A DNA stretch of 64,000 nt from Schizochytrium sp. TIO01 (lineage: Eukaryota; Sar; Bigyra; Thraustochytrida; Thraustochytriidae): positions 4,015,048-4,079,047 of the forward strand of contig SMSO01000031.1 in assembly GCA_004764695.1 (NCBI GenBank), read 5' to 3'. This document shows positions 1 through 13,156 of this stretch, in pieces. The position numbers and the translations under genes were made by a program. The notes under the pieces were generated by a model. That model did not search any database. It was not told the DNA's origin and was given only the letters and a program-made list of their open reading frames with translations. The number at the start of each line of letters is the position of its first letter. The stretch's first letter is position 1.

Positions 1-3000
1 GGGCTGCCACGAGCGATGACAGAAATTAAGTCGCTGCGAGTCGATTCATGGCAGCCATTGCGTTTCCAGTTTCCATTTGAAGAATGCTGTGGCGAGAAGA
101 GTGACTCCAGCAATGGAAGACGACTCAAGTGTTGGAGGATTGAAGGGCAAGTGGAAAAGTTTCGCTGCCCTGGCGAATGGAGGTGGAGAGGACTGCAATA
201 AAAGTATAAAAGTACAAGTAGTAGGTAGAAATGAACTGGTTGTGGTGGTGGTAGACCTGCAAATTCTGCGATGAACTCTCTTACAGAATTGGCTTGAGCA
301 AGAGAAAGAAGGAAAGTTGCCACGTCGAAGAATTCAAGCTTCTGAGAATGTGGATACCGCTGTAGTAGCTGCTAAATATGCTATGTAGTATCTTATTCTC
401 AACTGAACATTGATTCATTTATTGTGGAGGAGCAGGTCGCAAAGAAATAGCGCTGCGTAATCGCTCTTCGCGGTATTATAATAGCTCAGCGCTTGATGTG
501 CTCCTTCAGGGTGATTTTTGTACTCATCGAAATTATGTTACGCAGTCGCACTCGCATGAAGTTTGTGAGGTCGCGTTCATTAGACTACTTTCAAGCTTGC
601 AGCCTCTCTAGATGCTTTGATTAAAAATTGATTGGAATTGTCATCCAGATGATTTTCATAACATACTGAATAGCATGCATCGCTCTATCTGTTGGATGGT
701 CAAACTTCGCACGCCAATTTCTTGTCTTCGCGGGCGCTACGCAACTCAGTAAATCAAATAATACTTGGAGCATTAGCCAATCAATATTCGTATGAGTCGA
801 TCTGGTCGTGTACATAAGCTAATCTCAGCAATTTAAAAGCCAACAGCATCGGACCAACTGGCTCATATAGATTACCCTCGTGAAAACTACACTTTGCTCC
901 GAAGTGCTGGAATTATTCACATGCACCACAACATCTCACTTAACAGTCTTCTCTTCATCATGAAAACAATTTTCCCAGCTCCTGCTCTCTGCCCATCGAT
1001 CTAAAGCTCTCCAGATTTGCCCCCATTTCACTCGCAAAGATCATCACTCTTGCAGGACAGGCCCCAATTTTAATAAAGAGATCTGTGTGGCGCTGTCCCC
1101 TGCCTAACCTAAGAGGTCTGTGTGTCAGTCTGTCAACACAGGCTTGTTTCTCCAGCCAGGCAGCATACTGGCTCGCTAGCTACTGCCCAGCCAGCCATGC
1201 AAACCAGCTGAGCAAGCAGCAGGCAGCTAGCAAGCTAGCTGGCCTGTGCGGAGCCTCGTCCACAACCAGCGAGACAGACAGACAGCCAGCCAGCCATCCT
1301 AGAATGAGATGAGCGAACGTATGTATCTATGTACGTACCTAGGAGGACCCAAATGGCCGCCGGTCGAGGTGGTTTCCCTCCCCAGCCTCGCACCAAGTCT
1401 GCCGGTTTCGCTCCCGGATATCTCTACCCGAGTACTCTGGAGCCTCCTTTCTTTTGCTGCTTGCTTATCACTAACCATGTTGCGAGGAGGTGATGGATTG
1501 GTTTGATTGATGGGGAAAACTTGAGAAGAAAGGAAGAGAAAGTCCTTTTTCCTTTTTTTCTTTCTTTTGGAGAAGTACCTAGGAGGTAGTTGGTACGCTG
1601 CCTTCACTTGTTCTTGGTAAAACGGAGTAGTTAGTACATTTGACAGAAACACGAGAAGATATCCGCCTGCAGCTGCTGCCTTTGCCTTTGCACTACTACC
1701 TATTGGCTTCCAGGCTACTTTAGCTAAGCTGAAGCTTGGTCATCCTATCAAGTCTAACTCCAATGCTTGCAATGACGAGGAGATAGAAGTGCGTGCTTTT
1801 AATCTTCGCGAGTAAAACCCTGCTGACAAGTTTAACTGATACGAACTTAGCGCCACAGTCTATTCCACATTAATGGTAGTATCGGAATTGATAGCTCTAC
1901 TATCGATCGAGCGTCTTGATACGCTATTGTGAGAGCAAGTAATAACCTGGTCAGTGCTAGATAGGTGGCTTACTCTTGGGTTCGGAGGATGTCCCAGTGC
2001 AGTCCCTCATGATGGCTGCTTTCTTACTTGGTAAAACAGTGGTATTATAGGTACTTCGTAAAAGCAGGTTCTCTTTGATGTAGAAGTTAGCGGCGCCTAG
2101 GTATACTACAGAACATGACATTTACGTTACGCACTCGACAATATCTTTGATGATGAGATTAGCGTTTTATTCCTCTTATCTAAAATTTAGGCGAGGGTCG
2201 AATTTACGTGTTTCCAAAGCAACTGCCTCAGATACAGAATTATATATTCGAGTTTTGGCACAGTGGTTGCATATATTGCAAAGCTTGCTGAGGCGACAAA
2301 TAAAACCCTTTTTGACGAAATTTGTTTTCTGTCGTTCCCGTTATTTTATTTTCTATATTTTAGAGTTATCCAAACCAATGTCAGTTCAATGATCGTAATC
2401 GCCGTAGGTATGTCTTCTGCTGCCGACCAATCTTTCGTGGATATGGACAACAAAGATGCGTTACACGCTGTTCACTGGCCGCATCATTCGGCAGTAGCGC
2501 TGGTTCTCACCCAGTACTACGCAGGATTTTTGTATTCTAACCTTTTACTTTCCGACTTTATTTTTTTATTTTTAAGTAGATGCCAGTCAGCAACTGGCAT
2601 TTCTCATGAGAGCTTTACTTACTTTATTTGAGTTGTACCCAAGCAACATAGCCTGAGTAGTGATGTAAAATAAACAATTCCAAAAGTTGCCGACGACGGA
2701 GAAGAAACCCAACGCTGAAAGCGAACAGAACAGAACAAACAACTGGCAAGCAACAAAGTTTTGAAGTGCTGTTCCTTATTTCTTCTTTAAATTTTTTAAA
2801 AATACTTTTTAAAAATTAACAGCTTTCTTAAACTTCGAAGTTCTATTCGCCTTTGAAGAAACCTTGACCCTCTGGACTGTAAATTTCAATATATAACATT
2901 CCAAGTTGTTTAAAATATTTAATTTAAAAAAATAGATGTTTGATAATAATAAAAACTTCAGTCTTTAAACATCACACTTTGAGCTGTTCATCGCTGAACC

Positions 3001-4440
3001 CTCCGCTTTATGTGCCTATCACACGCTGCTGCTATCTACCAACTACTTATTAAATTCAATTTGGAATAGACTTTCGTTCTACCTACCAACTTACCTCTAA
3101 AGTTTGCTGATATCTACTTGTCCAATGAAATACTCCAACTTCGTTCGACGCTCACACTCTCTCCAAAGTCCAGTTCCTTTCGATTGCCTTAGGTAGAAGA
3201 GCTCTTCGTCAGCTTAAACGAGATTATCGACGCGACGGCTCCGCTGTCGTGGTCATCATCATCACAGTAATACGAATAGTTTCTCCCTTTACAGGCAGTA
3301 GTAGGTCCTTTGAGCATTGGCTAACTTAAGTGGGCACGGCACCACACTAGCACCACTTCCTCGGCGCTCTTTTAAACAGTCTAAACTAGCAGTTGACACG
3401 AATGGACATGATGAAGGAAAGTAGTCTAATCAGTCGATCGAAAAGCGAGAGCTCCCCAAATGAGTGATCGAAAGTCCTTGGCTTTGGAATTCGCAGTCTC
3501 CATCGAACTTGAAGGCCTAGGTTTCTTTCGTTGATTTTGCTGTTGTTTTTTCAAGACATATATATGATAGTCAAACTAGCAGTCAGCAGCAACGAGGTGT
3601 GCGATCATGTGAATATTACGATCGATGATGGGTGCAGCAAATCAGAGACCGACGTAAAGAATACAATGGATTGACCAAAGCAACACTGAAGTATGGCCGA
3701 CACCTTTGCAATAGTAACGCTGACATCTCGGAGACGAGCTCAGGTGTCCCGAAGAATCCACTTACTACGCTTACTTGACGGCTTCAGAGCAGCTGTAGAC
3801 CTAATTCACGAACACTCAGTCACGATGGATGATACTAGGTAGCAAAGGGTATAGTAAGGCACTTTAGAAAGCTTTTCTATTCATAGTATGACGCATGAAC
3901 TATTTTCATGTTTTAATAATTTAACATGTAAATGATGGCGCTGAACTGTCTCTGCAATAGTGGCCTTAAAAGGAAGACAAAGTAAAATTTGTAAGGAAGG
4001 GCGGTTCAGAACTGGAACCTTTCATTAAAAAAACTCTCTTTGCTCTTTTTTTTTTTTATGATAGTTTTGTCATTACATATTAACAGGCCTTTTTCTTTCT
4101 TTATTCTTAAAATAAAATTGAGATTCAGACTAAAAATATTACCTTGAAAAGAGGTGAGTAATTCCTAATTTCCAGAAGTGCTAGAGCTGCTATATATCAT
4201 CAGAAAACATATGAAAGTGCCCTGTTTAGTATGAAGCTTCTTTGTATTTTACAGATTTTTTATTTTTAAAAGTAAAAATAAAATAAAAAATGTGTAGCCA
4301 TGTAGTACTTCTTTCTCCTTTCTCCTTATCTTGTGCGATGGTCTGGTAATTGCAATTTTTAATGCTGTTACAGAGGAGCTAATATGAGCCCGCACAGATG
4401 TATAGGGTACAATTTGATGCAAAAGCGCGCCGCTAGACCC
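1..4440. other. gene-free, AT-rich intergenic stretch
   Basis: No reading frame here has a recognisable domain or a convincing coding character. The only compositional change is a GC-richer patch around 1085-1310, full of CAGC/CCAG/AGCTAG words, followed by polypyrimidine around 1540-1570. The rest is AT-rich with scattered homopolymer runs. I see no RNA gene or mobile-element ends. Confidence 0.5.
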
Positions 4441-4442
4441 CG

Positions 4443-4494
4443 GTCAGTCAGTCAGTCAGCCAGTCAGTCAGTCAGTCAGTAAGTGAGTAAGTAG
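4443..4494. repeat. (GTCA)n microsatellite
   Basis: Tandem GTCA units with one GCCA interruption pass into AAGTGAGTAAGTAG. The array opens the left-hand decayed zone. Confidence 0.9.
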
Positions 4495-4699
4495 ATCTGA
4501 GTAAGCCTCGCAAGACCAGCCCATTATTCAAGTCCTGATCGAGCAGGAGACCGGTTTTGTAAGTGCCAATCTTCGTTGAAGCGTGGTCTGTAAGAACTTT
4601 TCTATCCTCAAGTTCCCCAGTTCTTTTGCCGGCGAGGCTTACGATCCCACATAAGTCTAAGGCAACGAAAACCCCTCTTCTAAAGATCGCCATCAACTA

Positions 4700-6480
4700 C
4701 TGCAATTAAATTCTCAGCTACTCGCCACAATAGGCGCGAAGTCCTGACCCAACGAAGTAGCCTGTTATTTAGAATTTCTGTTTGCGCTAGCTAGTTTCGC
4801 ACTAGCATGGACCTGCTAGGCCGTGGGTAGGACTTGCTTGGAACGCTTAGCGAAATAGCCGCTGCAGTAAGTAGGAATTGCGAAGGAGCATTGCGATCAA
4901 TTCGAGTGTCTATACAAACCTACATCACTAGGTACCTGGCTACCTGGCTTTCTAGCTAGCAACGAGAGGTTGTTTTGGCTTGAGTGTTTCCTGCCCACGC
5001 TGAAAAAGCAACCCATTGCCTGAGCGTGTGAGTGCTTTTTTACCGCTCCAATCGCAATCGCAATCTCACTCACCTACTTACTTACTTACATACTTTGGCG
5101 CTCACCGCTTCTTAGGAAGGGATAATACCGATGTCATTGATGTATTTGTTTGTAACAAAGTGGAGGGGACCATGGAAGAGCTGGTAGTACTACTGAGGTG
5201 AACTGCGGCGCTGTCAAGGCCTTTGAGGGCAATTTGAGTTGAGGCCAAGATGAACGAGGCCGTTGAGGCTGACGAGTGGGGAAGTTAATCGAAAGCAGTG
5301 GCCCACGTGCGAATCAAGCGGGGATCTCCACCGTGCCTAATGGCAGGGAGTTAGAAATCCAAACACGACGAATCAAACGGCATTCTTTTTGTGGTCAATG
5401 GGTGATTTATTTATTTTTTAAAGGTCGACGAAGAAATTTTGGGCTCTTTAGTTATCTTAAGTTTGAGCGCAACATATGCTTTGAGTTTATGACGATGTGC
5501 TGCAGTGGTGCTTACTGACACTGGTATACACTAAGTAACAAGACGGCTTTTGATAAGCAATAGCTAGCACCAGTTAGTTGGTGCATTGGCACGCAATAGT
5601 TTCGCAAACACGAGCAAACAAGCAGCCTCCTGGCCAGGATATATGCAAATCGTAAAGATCTTCATCGAATACTCACTGCCTCTATCTAGAAATTGCTCGT
5701 GCCTCTGAATCAGGGTCGTAGTAGGAGGAAGAGCAGACCTGCCCAACCTCGAGTTGCGCAAAGTTTCCCATTGCGATATTTGAGCAAGAGGTATGATTCT
5801 ATTTTACTTTTTGCAAAATTAAAAAGGAATGGAGTTGCACACTCAACAATTGCACCTTGAGACTGAGCAACAAACACCCTCAAATGTAATTAGAAGAAGC
5901 CCTAGTATGCTGCCTCTCTATTACTTATACGCCAACACGCCAATGCACACGCCATGCTCAACGAAAGAGTTTCGTGCCGTTCAACCTCTTACTATGATCA
6001 ATCATCGAATGCGCATTGCTTTTGATGTCTCTCTGTTATGATAGAAGGAGCCACGGACTCGAGCACACACCAAGGGACCCTGGCACACACTTTTCTTGCA
6101 CTGCCGCGCTGAGTGACTCGTGATAACAGTAGCTAGGGCTTCTAATGTGATCAGTAGCCCTCCGTGAAAGAAGAACTGGAAAGAAGCCACTGCGATCTTT
6201 TATTAGTATTTACTACTGGTGCTTCCAATAAAATAGTTTCGCGAGTAGTTCCTTTTTAATATATAAATATATATATATTTATAATACTCTCTGATTCAGT
6301 AGCACCTGCTTAGTAGTGAACAAAAACTTTAAAACCTCTATAATACTGCCTATAGCCACGCTAACCATCCTGATCTTTGAATTACTTTTTTAATAACTTT
6401 TTTAAAATTTTAATATTTATATAACGCATTAAATATATATATATATAATTAAAGCAAATCGGCCAACTAGAGATAAGCAA
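4700..6480. other. intergenic, no supported gene
   Basis: Mixed AT-rich sequence with short open frames only. It contains TA-rich patches (about 6260-6290 and 6430-6450). Nothing is recognisable. Confidence 0.45.
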
Positions 6481-6693
6481 ATCTGAGGATTCGAATTGGT
6501 TGCAAAGCTTGCTACTGCGTTGAAGGAGATTCAACAGGCTAGGTCGCTGAGTAACAAACAACCAATCATCATCCACCTGAATGAAGAATCGAGTGAAAAA
6601 GACCAGGTAGAGCTTTCAGGGCTCACAGGTTTGTCACGGGTTATCAGTCAGAGAGGAAGCCCTAGGCCGCAGAGAGGGGACAATTCGTCTAGG

Positions 6694-6722
6694 TACCTAT
6701 CTACCTACCTACCTACCTACCT
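6694..6722. repeat. (ACCT)n microsatellite
   Basis: A short ACCT tandem run immediately follows a GGTACCTATCT segment. Confidence 0.85.
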
Positions 6723-7118
6723 TCTGTTGCGCATTTTATTTTTCTCGAGACAGCACATGCAGGTGGGCAAGTGCCGCCTTAAGCATATACACAACACGAG
6801 AGATGAACGAGACGCAGAGCAATGGCCGTGTCTCGTCTTCCGCCAGTTTTCGTGTGAAATAATCTCCAGGTAGTCGCTTGCAATGACAACTGGGAGGATT
6901 GACAACAGCTTGGAACGCAAGAGCTCTCGCCGATTCCTATTACCATAGAGGTCGACGAGTGCTAATTAAACCTGAGGGCCATCTCGCAGCTGGAAGCGAA
7001 GTGGCCATGGCCAAGAGATAAGAGAGAGGAAGAGACTGCCCGCCTCCGCACGTGCACAAGGATTGCTTTCAAAGGACCGCCTTCATTCGCAATTGATTGA
7101 TTGCTGCTGCTGGTTTGG

Positions 7119-7484
7119 CTAAAGAACATCGCAATTGGTTGACTGGTTGATTTGATTGCGGTGATCAATCAGCACATGGCCATCCGGTCCGTCACCAGTT
7201 GCATCGATGTTGCATGGAACATTCAAGACATCACGACCGAAGGCTGTCCAAGTCGATGGCCAGTTGCCGTGGTTTCTCGCGACTGACTTTAAGTGCCACA
7301 GCCACCAGTCGATACGCGGCTTGATCGCAAGAGCTGCGACGAAACGCAGAAGCACGGTGACTCTTCATGGTGCATCTTGATTGATGAAAGAGAGTCTACT
7401 TACTTCGGCCGTGCACGAATCTTTACTTTTGGCAATGTTAAGAGTGCAACCCAAATGGCCACGAGCCTTATCGAGCCAAGAACT
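7119..7484 (-). pseudogene. retroelement relic: reverse transcriptase end and RNase H-like segment
   Basis: Read on the minus strand, 7484-7365 encodes GHLGCTLNIAKSKDSC followed by AEVSRLSFINQD and a stop. This resembles the end of an RT palm/thumb ('LG..LNI.KSK...EV.FLGF'). In another frame, 7355-7119 continues with IDWWLWHLKSVARNHGNWP and then CNIDATGDGPDGHVLIDH. That looks like the WW..L linker and the first catalytic strand (TDASGDGWGGHVL-like) of the RNase H found after RT in DIRS/Ngaro-type and related retrotransposons. The order RT then RNase H on one strand is correct. The frame change and stop show decay. Terminal repeats, gag and integrase or recombinase were not found. The family assignment rests on motif resemblance only. 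Confidence 0.4.
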
Positions 7485-7921
7485 TGGAGAAACGAGATTC
7501 CGCTGCGAAAGCCTTGAAATGAGTACTCATTCAAGCAGGCGCTGTCTCAAACAGGTTTTCGTAGGCCAACTTGTTCTGCTATGTCTGTATTTTCACGTGT
7601 CTCAGTGGTTCTTCAAAATTTTGGTAGACCTGGCAAAGACTTGTCCTCGCAGCGAAGGTACACAAATCATTCAGTTCCTCAGGTGCTCAAGACAAAGGAA
7701 GAGAGTAGTATGCCTTATATAGTAGACACAAGGCGACGCCTGAGTCGTCACGATTCTGCGGCCTTCAAAGATTGCTGTCATACGAATACTAGAACATAAA
7801 GTCATCAGTTTAGACTTTTCATTTCTTTTTCTTTTGTTTATAATTGCTTTTTCAATAATCTTTTTATAAAAGTAATCTTTCTTTCTAGAAATAGGGCCGA
7901 AGTGTTTATTGATGTTATAAT

Positions 7922-7980
7922 ATATTTATTTATTTATTTATTTATTTATTCATTCATTCATTCATTCATTCATTCATTTT
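7922..7980. repeat. (TTTA)n-(TTCA)n compound microsatellite
   Basis: Seven or so TTTA units change abruptly into about seven TTCA units, a single-base unit switch typical of slippage evolution. Confidence 0.9.
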
Positions 7981-8892
7981 AGTTCAGGTAGTAGATTCAG
8001 CAACCGGAGTGAGTGTGTCGAAGTGCAATAATTCATTGCTGAAGTTCGAGTTTTCATTTTAGAATTGCAATAAGAATTGCTGCAATAAGAATTGCAATAA
8101 CAGGCAGGGAGGGCTTGAGAGACTTTGTTTGCTCGTTGTCAAGCTGATTTGCAAACCATCAACGACTCGGAGAATTCGATCTGATAGAGAGATTAGTTCA
8201 ACCAAATCAGCCATGGCTCTATTCATCAACCAAACCGACCGCAGCCGAAGTGAAAACTGCGGAACCGCGTTGGTCGCCTTCAAAACTCGCGACCGGGGAA
8301 TTGAAGCTCTTTTAACCGGATTGTTTTCAGCAGTGCCGTAGTATAGTACGCAGTATTCCAAAGGTGGTGGAAACGCCGAATTAATTCCTTCCTTTGGCCT
8401 TCGGCGCTTGAGCAGTTTCTCTCCATCACGAATCGGGCGAGCGAGCCCCAGAGCACCTCTGCCAGAGCCCCTCTGGGAGGCCTAAGGAGGGAAGAGCCCC
8501 AAGGCCAGAGTCTCAAGCACCCTCAGGGAACCAAGATATGCCAAGATCGAAGCATCAATGGCTCAAGACACCAGAAAACATCAGACTCCGTCTCGGCCCC
8601 AGGCAGAGAGAGGCTCTTCGAAGACGACCGTGATAGATAGAGACCCCTATAGATGTAGCTAGTAGCGAAAGTAGTTCCCCTCTCTCTCTCTTTCTCTCTT
8701 TCTTTCTTCTTTGTAGGCAACTTTTAGCACTGGAAACGCATACATTTAAGATCTCATGATGATGATAGTGTTAGTAGTAACTAAAATGGAAACTTCCCTC
8801 TCTTCTCTCCTCTGGCTTAGCGCTGCTAAAACAGAGGGGAAAAAATATACAGCAGAAGAAGAATAGACAAAGAGAAGCTCTGATGAGGTATC

Positions 8893-9147
8893 GTTTGTTT
8901 GTATTTGTTTGTTTGTTTCTAGTTGTTTGTGTGGAATTGTTTGTTTCTAATTGTTTGTTTCTAGTTGTTTGTTTCTAATTGTTTGTTTGTATTTGTTTGT
9001 TTCTAATTGTTTGTTTCTAATTGTTTGTTTCTAATTGTTTGTTTCTAATTGTTTGTTTCTAGTTAATTGTTTGTTTCTAGTTGTTTGTTTCTAATTGTTT
9101 GTTTCTAACTGTTTGTTTATAATTGTTTGTTTATAATTGTTTGTTTG
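8893..9147. repeat. 14-bp minisatellite, unit AATTGTTTGTTTCT
   Basis: About 255 bp of tandem units near AATTGTTTGTTTCT. Variants are AGTTGTTTGTTTCT, GTATTTGTTTGT and, toward the right edge, AATTGTTTGTTTAT. There are no unique spacers between units, so it is a minisatellite and not a CRISPR-like array. No ORF spans it. Confidence 0.9.
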
Positions 9148-9149
9148 AG

Positions 9150-12100
9150 AAAGGCATGAGGTATCTCGACTACAGAGGTTTCAAGAGCGCTCTGTAGGAC
9201 AGAGATTCGAAGAGGCGAGGCGAGGTGAGGCTAGGCCAGGACAAATCGCGCCGTTCCCAGACAGCGAAGACGGTGCTTGTGGAGGGAGGGAGGCAGCGCA
9301 GAACCAGACAGACTGACTACTAACAGACAGACTGCCTTGGAGTTGAACGGGAATGTGGAAGAGGTCCATTTCTCCCAGGCTTCTTCCGCAGATGCTGCTT
9401 TAGTGAGCAATTTGAGGCGATGGGATGTGCCAAGAGAGAGGCGTGGTAGTTCTCGCGATCATGATGACCTTCTCTGCGGTTACCAGCGAGCAGGAAGGTA
9501 CGAGGTACTGAAAACACAAAGCCTTGCACGCTCGAGACGAAGTTGAACCACGTGGAGGAGCCCCTTGGACAGGCACAGGCAGGCACAGGCGGTAGGTCGC
9601 CTGCCTTCCGCTTGAAGTCGAGCAGCGAGCGGCGAAGAGCTCCCGAGGCTTGCTGCCGGTGATGCTGTGCCTGCCTTCAGCGACTCCGAAAGTGCAGGAT
9701 GAAGTTCTTGAGGATGTCTGGAGAGAAGAAGCTGATGATGGTTGGGGCAGAAGCAGTCGCGTTGGGGCTGGCTGCCTGCTTTTGCAAATAGATCCTCGTG
9801 CAAAATGAGAGGCATTCGTTCGAGTGTAGCAAATGTAGAAGATTGACAAATGAATTCGCAACGCGATTGCGTTCGCGTGCCTGGAAATGTTGAGGAGAAA
9901 AACCAAGGTTTGTATATCCGTCTACTCACCTCTGAGGAGCTAGCTCCTTACAACGTGCGTGGACGAGCGACAGCCTCGTGGCTGCAGCGCTGAGCGGATA
10001 GCGGTTCACGCAAACTGTCGTCTCCGAACTCCAACCGCCCGTTGACGAGGCACGGAAAACGTGTTGCTAGACTGAGCGAGTTGAGTTAGCTGCAGCAAGC
10101 TGGGCCTTAGCCAGCTTACACAGATGCAAAGGCAGACCTTCTGCGCGGGAGCTTGCAAGAGCGTATCGCAAGAGGCCAGAAGTATGCATTGATTGATCGA
10201 TTGATCGATCGAATGATTGATAGATCGATTGACTGACTGACTGACTGACTGACTGACTGACTGACTGACTGATTCAGGTCCCAAAAGAAAGTCTACTCCA
10301 AGGCAAGATCGAATTGCACATTTCTTAAGGGTTGGTAGAGAAAGCAGGAAACAAGAGGCAATTTGGACAGAGAGCGAGAAGACCGCTCCGTGCGGTGAGT
10401 TCATTAAACGGCAGCACGGACCTCAATTAAATCCATCTACATCTTTAGATGAGGCTGCTTCGCTGAAGCTGGTCCTTTTTCAGTGAAATGCTGATGCTGT
10501 CACTTAGCATCCAACTCAAGTTTACCAAGGCAATCAGTAATAAATTCTCTGGGGCATCTGAGCAAAATTCTGGCGTGGGAGAAGAAATAAAAGAAGAGGA
10601 AGTACAACTTGAAGAAGACTGAATTTGAAGATATGAAAACAGGCTATCATTAGGCTTCTCGGGCATTTGACTGAGCATTATCTGAATTTAAATCATTCAG
10701 AAAAAAAATAATTAAAAAAAAAAATCAACTTAAAATTCTAAACATGTTATTATCATTTGTTTGTCTACTTCTATTGCCGAAAAGAAACGTGTCTATTAGG
10801 CTACCAAATGTTGGCCGAATTAGAATTTGAGAGGGATCAATTGTACTCGGCTCTTCAACAAAGATGCCGCAAAAAATAAAAATAAAAAATGTGCTTGGCG
10901 TTTTTTCATTTATTCAATTCGTACGGATAGCAAGAATTGCCTCTCCAGCAACTCTTTCAATTTTGCCTGCCTGCTTATTGCAGGCTAATAGCAGCATCTG
11001 AAGGCTGAGTGATCTTTAAATTTACATGGCTTCGCATTCTAGGTTTTATTATATTAATATAAAAGGTACATGTACAATACGCGATCGAACCAGGACTTCG
11101 AGGGAATCAGTGCAGTACCCTGGAAGTGCATTTTTAAATCCTCTATTTCCACATGTGATTACACTGGCTCGACCTCTCTGTACCAGAATATTGAGGTTAG
11201 CGTATTAGACATCAATCACCAAGGCATGCATTTGTTTTTGCATAAAATGTCGTTGTTTTATAATTTGTTTTGTTTTCCCTGTGAAAATCTCTAACCCAGC
11301 GATCACAAGTTTCTTTAATATGAATATCTACGCATTTCTCCATGCCTGATCGTGAAGCAATTGACATCAGAGCAGATATATAGCACAACTTAAATGAAAT
11401 CACCATCTTTTTTCGGCAATCTGATAACAGCGATATTTGCATTTTTTTAAATTTAAATTAAACCTGAAACAAATATAAATTAGGAGAGCTTCATATTGCT
11501 GACTTAGACTATAACGTATTGTTTTGATGAAAGTTGGCACGGACATATAGCCAGCAAATCTTTCGGTAAGCTAGTCGATGGAAAAGAATCTAAACTCTCT
11601 CCAAAGCCTTGTAACACCTTGATAGAATCTTGTGAATAAAAAATCGCTCTCGTTCTCAATTAGCTCTCTTCATCTTTTGCCTTCACACGACAGACTCCAT
11701 CCAAGATAGAACTTTCCTCATTGAGTTATAGAAGGATCTAGAAAGGTACTTTCTCCAAATGAGTTTCCTCTCTGTCTCTTTTTTTTCTCGAAAAGAAAAT
11801 CTCAAGAAGAACGCTTTCTGGTCAAATAAAGCCAATCAGTGCAGCAGTCCAGCCTTTTACCAGGTATTACTATTTAATTTTAAACTAGCTGCCAAGTCAA
11901 ACCCACTCGGACGAATCAGAAGTTTCCCGCATTCCTCTACTTGACCAGTAAACACAATGGGTAGCTAGTTAATGATTTCTAGTCCGCCAGTCTGAAGAGA
12001 TTTTTAAGCAAGAACGCTTTTTTTATTTTCTCGAACGGTTTTAAACTTGATAGAATTACATATTGTTGAACCCAGAAACTCCAGCACATCAATGTGCTTT

Positions 12101-12300
12101 TGTGTCTACTTACCCTTTCAATTGTGAAGCAATGATAAAGAAACTCGCGGTGGGAATTTAATATTATCTAAACTCTTCTCTGCATTGTCAGAATCTGAGT
12201 GACAAGAACGCTATCTTGCCCACAGAACCATGGATCCTGTATCCTGGTACTTTCATTTATGTGCTAAGTACTTTGATATAAAGGACGGATGAGACACTGC
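9150..12300. other. intergenic, no supported gene
   Basis: Some minus-strand frames stay open for 130-170 codons around 9400-9930, but the composition is Ser/Arg/Cys-rich, two frames are open at once and no domain is recognisable. A short plus-strand frame at 10482-10622 looks more coding-like and is described under findings. The rest is AT-rich. Confidence 0.4.
10187..10276. repeat. (GATT/GATC)n-(GACT)n compound microsatellite
   Basis: GATT/GATCGATT units lead into about ten GACT units. A minus-strand SQSVSQSV/SINQ peptide here is only the translation of the repeat. Confidence 0.9.
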
Positions 12301-12307
12301 CACGCGT

Positions 12308-13156
12308 GTGAGTCTTTGGTATGCAGACTACTCTAAAGTGAATGCGTTTGATCGTTTACCTTATACATTTTCTATGGCGATTGCTAAACTGTCGTTTGGC
12401 ATTCTTGAAAGGCTGATTAGATGGCTTTTCCGAATGTGTAGATCTTATCGCAAACCTGGGTATATTCAAAAAGGTTCCCGCAGAAATCTCCACTTAGTAA
12501 AGAAGCGTGCTTTAATGACATACCAAGTGCTGCATGTGGTTCCAAACAGGGGTGAAGATTATCAGTATTTATGTCAAACAGACAAAGTTTTCACAAACCT
12601 CTATGCTAGAGAGTTGGACCATAAATTATCTTGGTCAAGAACGGCAACATAAGAATCGAGCCTTGTATTGTTCTCAGTCAAGTTGATAAAGAAGAAGATG
12701 ATGAGTTCTCAATATACTCAATACCTGGATTGGAACGACGAACTATCATATACCATGCAACAAACAGAAACTCCGGCAAAGACTCAGGCTTGGAACTGGT
12801 TAAAGCAAAGGGATCAAGATCTCCTCCGTAGACGAAGGGTCAATAATGATCGTCTCCTGGTTCATGCAGTACCCTAGAGAATACAATTGGGGTGAGGCAA
12901 TGATCTCAACATGGAAGCCAAAGGGCGGCGCGGAGCGTAAACCAGTCGAGCAAATAAGCTGATCGTCTGAGATGTTCGTGCGAACAAACTCGGATGGTAC
13001 ATTGTCGAGCTGGCATGTTGTTTAAACGGAAGCACCGCTGTAAGCTCAAGACGATGGATCTGAACACTGGCAAATTGCTGATGCGAGCTGCTAGTGCTTT
13101 TGTACAAAAGAGAAAAGGTCTTGCCGCCTGGCAAAGTGCTCGTGGTTGGGTCTAAT
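12308..13156 (+). pseudogene. decayed plus-strand coding remnant, family unknown
   Basis: Successive plus-strand segments look coding but lie in different frames, broken by stops. 12308-12652 starts MSLWYADYSKVNAF. 12668-12877 contains YTQYLDWNDELSYTMQQTE and WNWLKQRDQDLLRRRR. A last segment ends near 13156 with KRKHRCKLKTMDLNTGKLL...AAWQSARGWV. The Lys/Arg/Asp/Glu-rich composition contrasts with the surrounding AT-rich DNA. WYADYSKVN faintly recalls the '.DYRKLN' RT motif, but nothing around it confirms that. I do not recognise the family. It could also be two unrelated remnants. Confidence 0.3.

Noticed and set aside
1299-1652. Minus-strand ORF of 117 codons
   Set aside because: Poly-Lys/Arg from a pyrimidine tract and no recognisable domain; opposite frame also open.
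8893-9147. CRISPR-like regular repeat array
   Set aside because: Units are contiguous, 14 bp, with no unique spacers, in a eukaryotic genome.
9400-9929. Two overlapping minus-strand ORFs of about 150-170 codons
   Set aside because: Both frames open, Ser/Cys/Arg/Pro-rich, no motif; the better one starts plausibly but nothing supports a gene.
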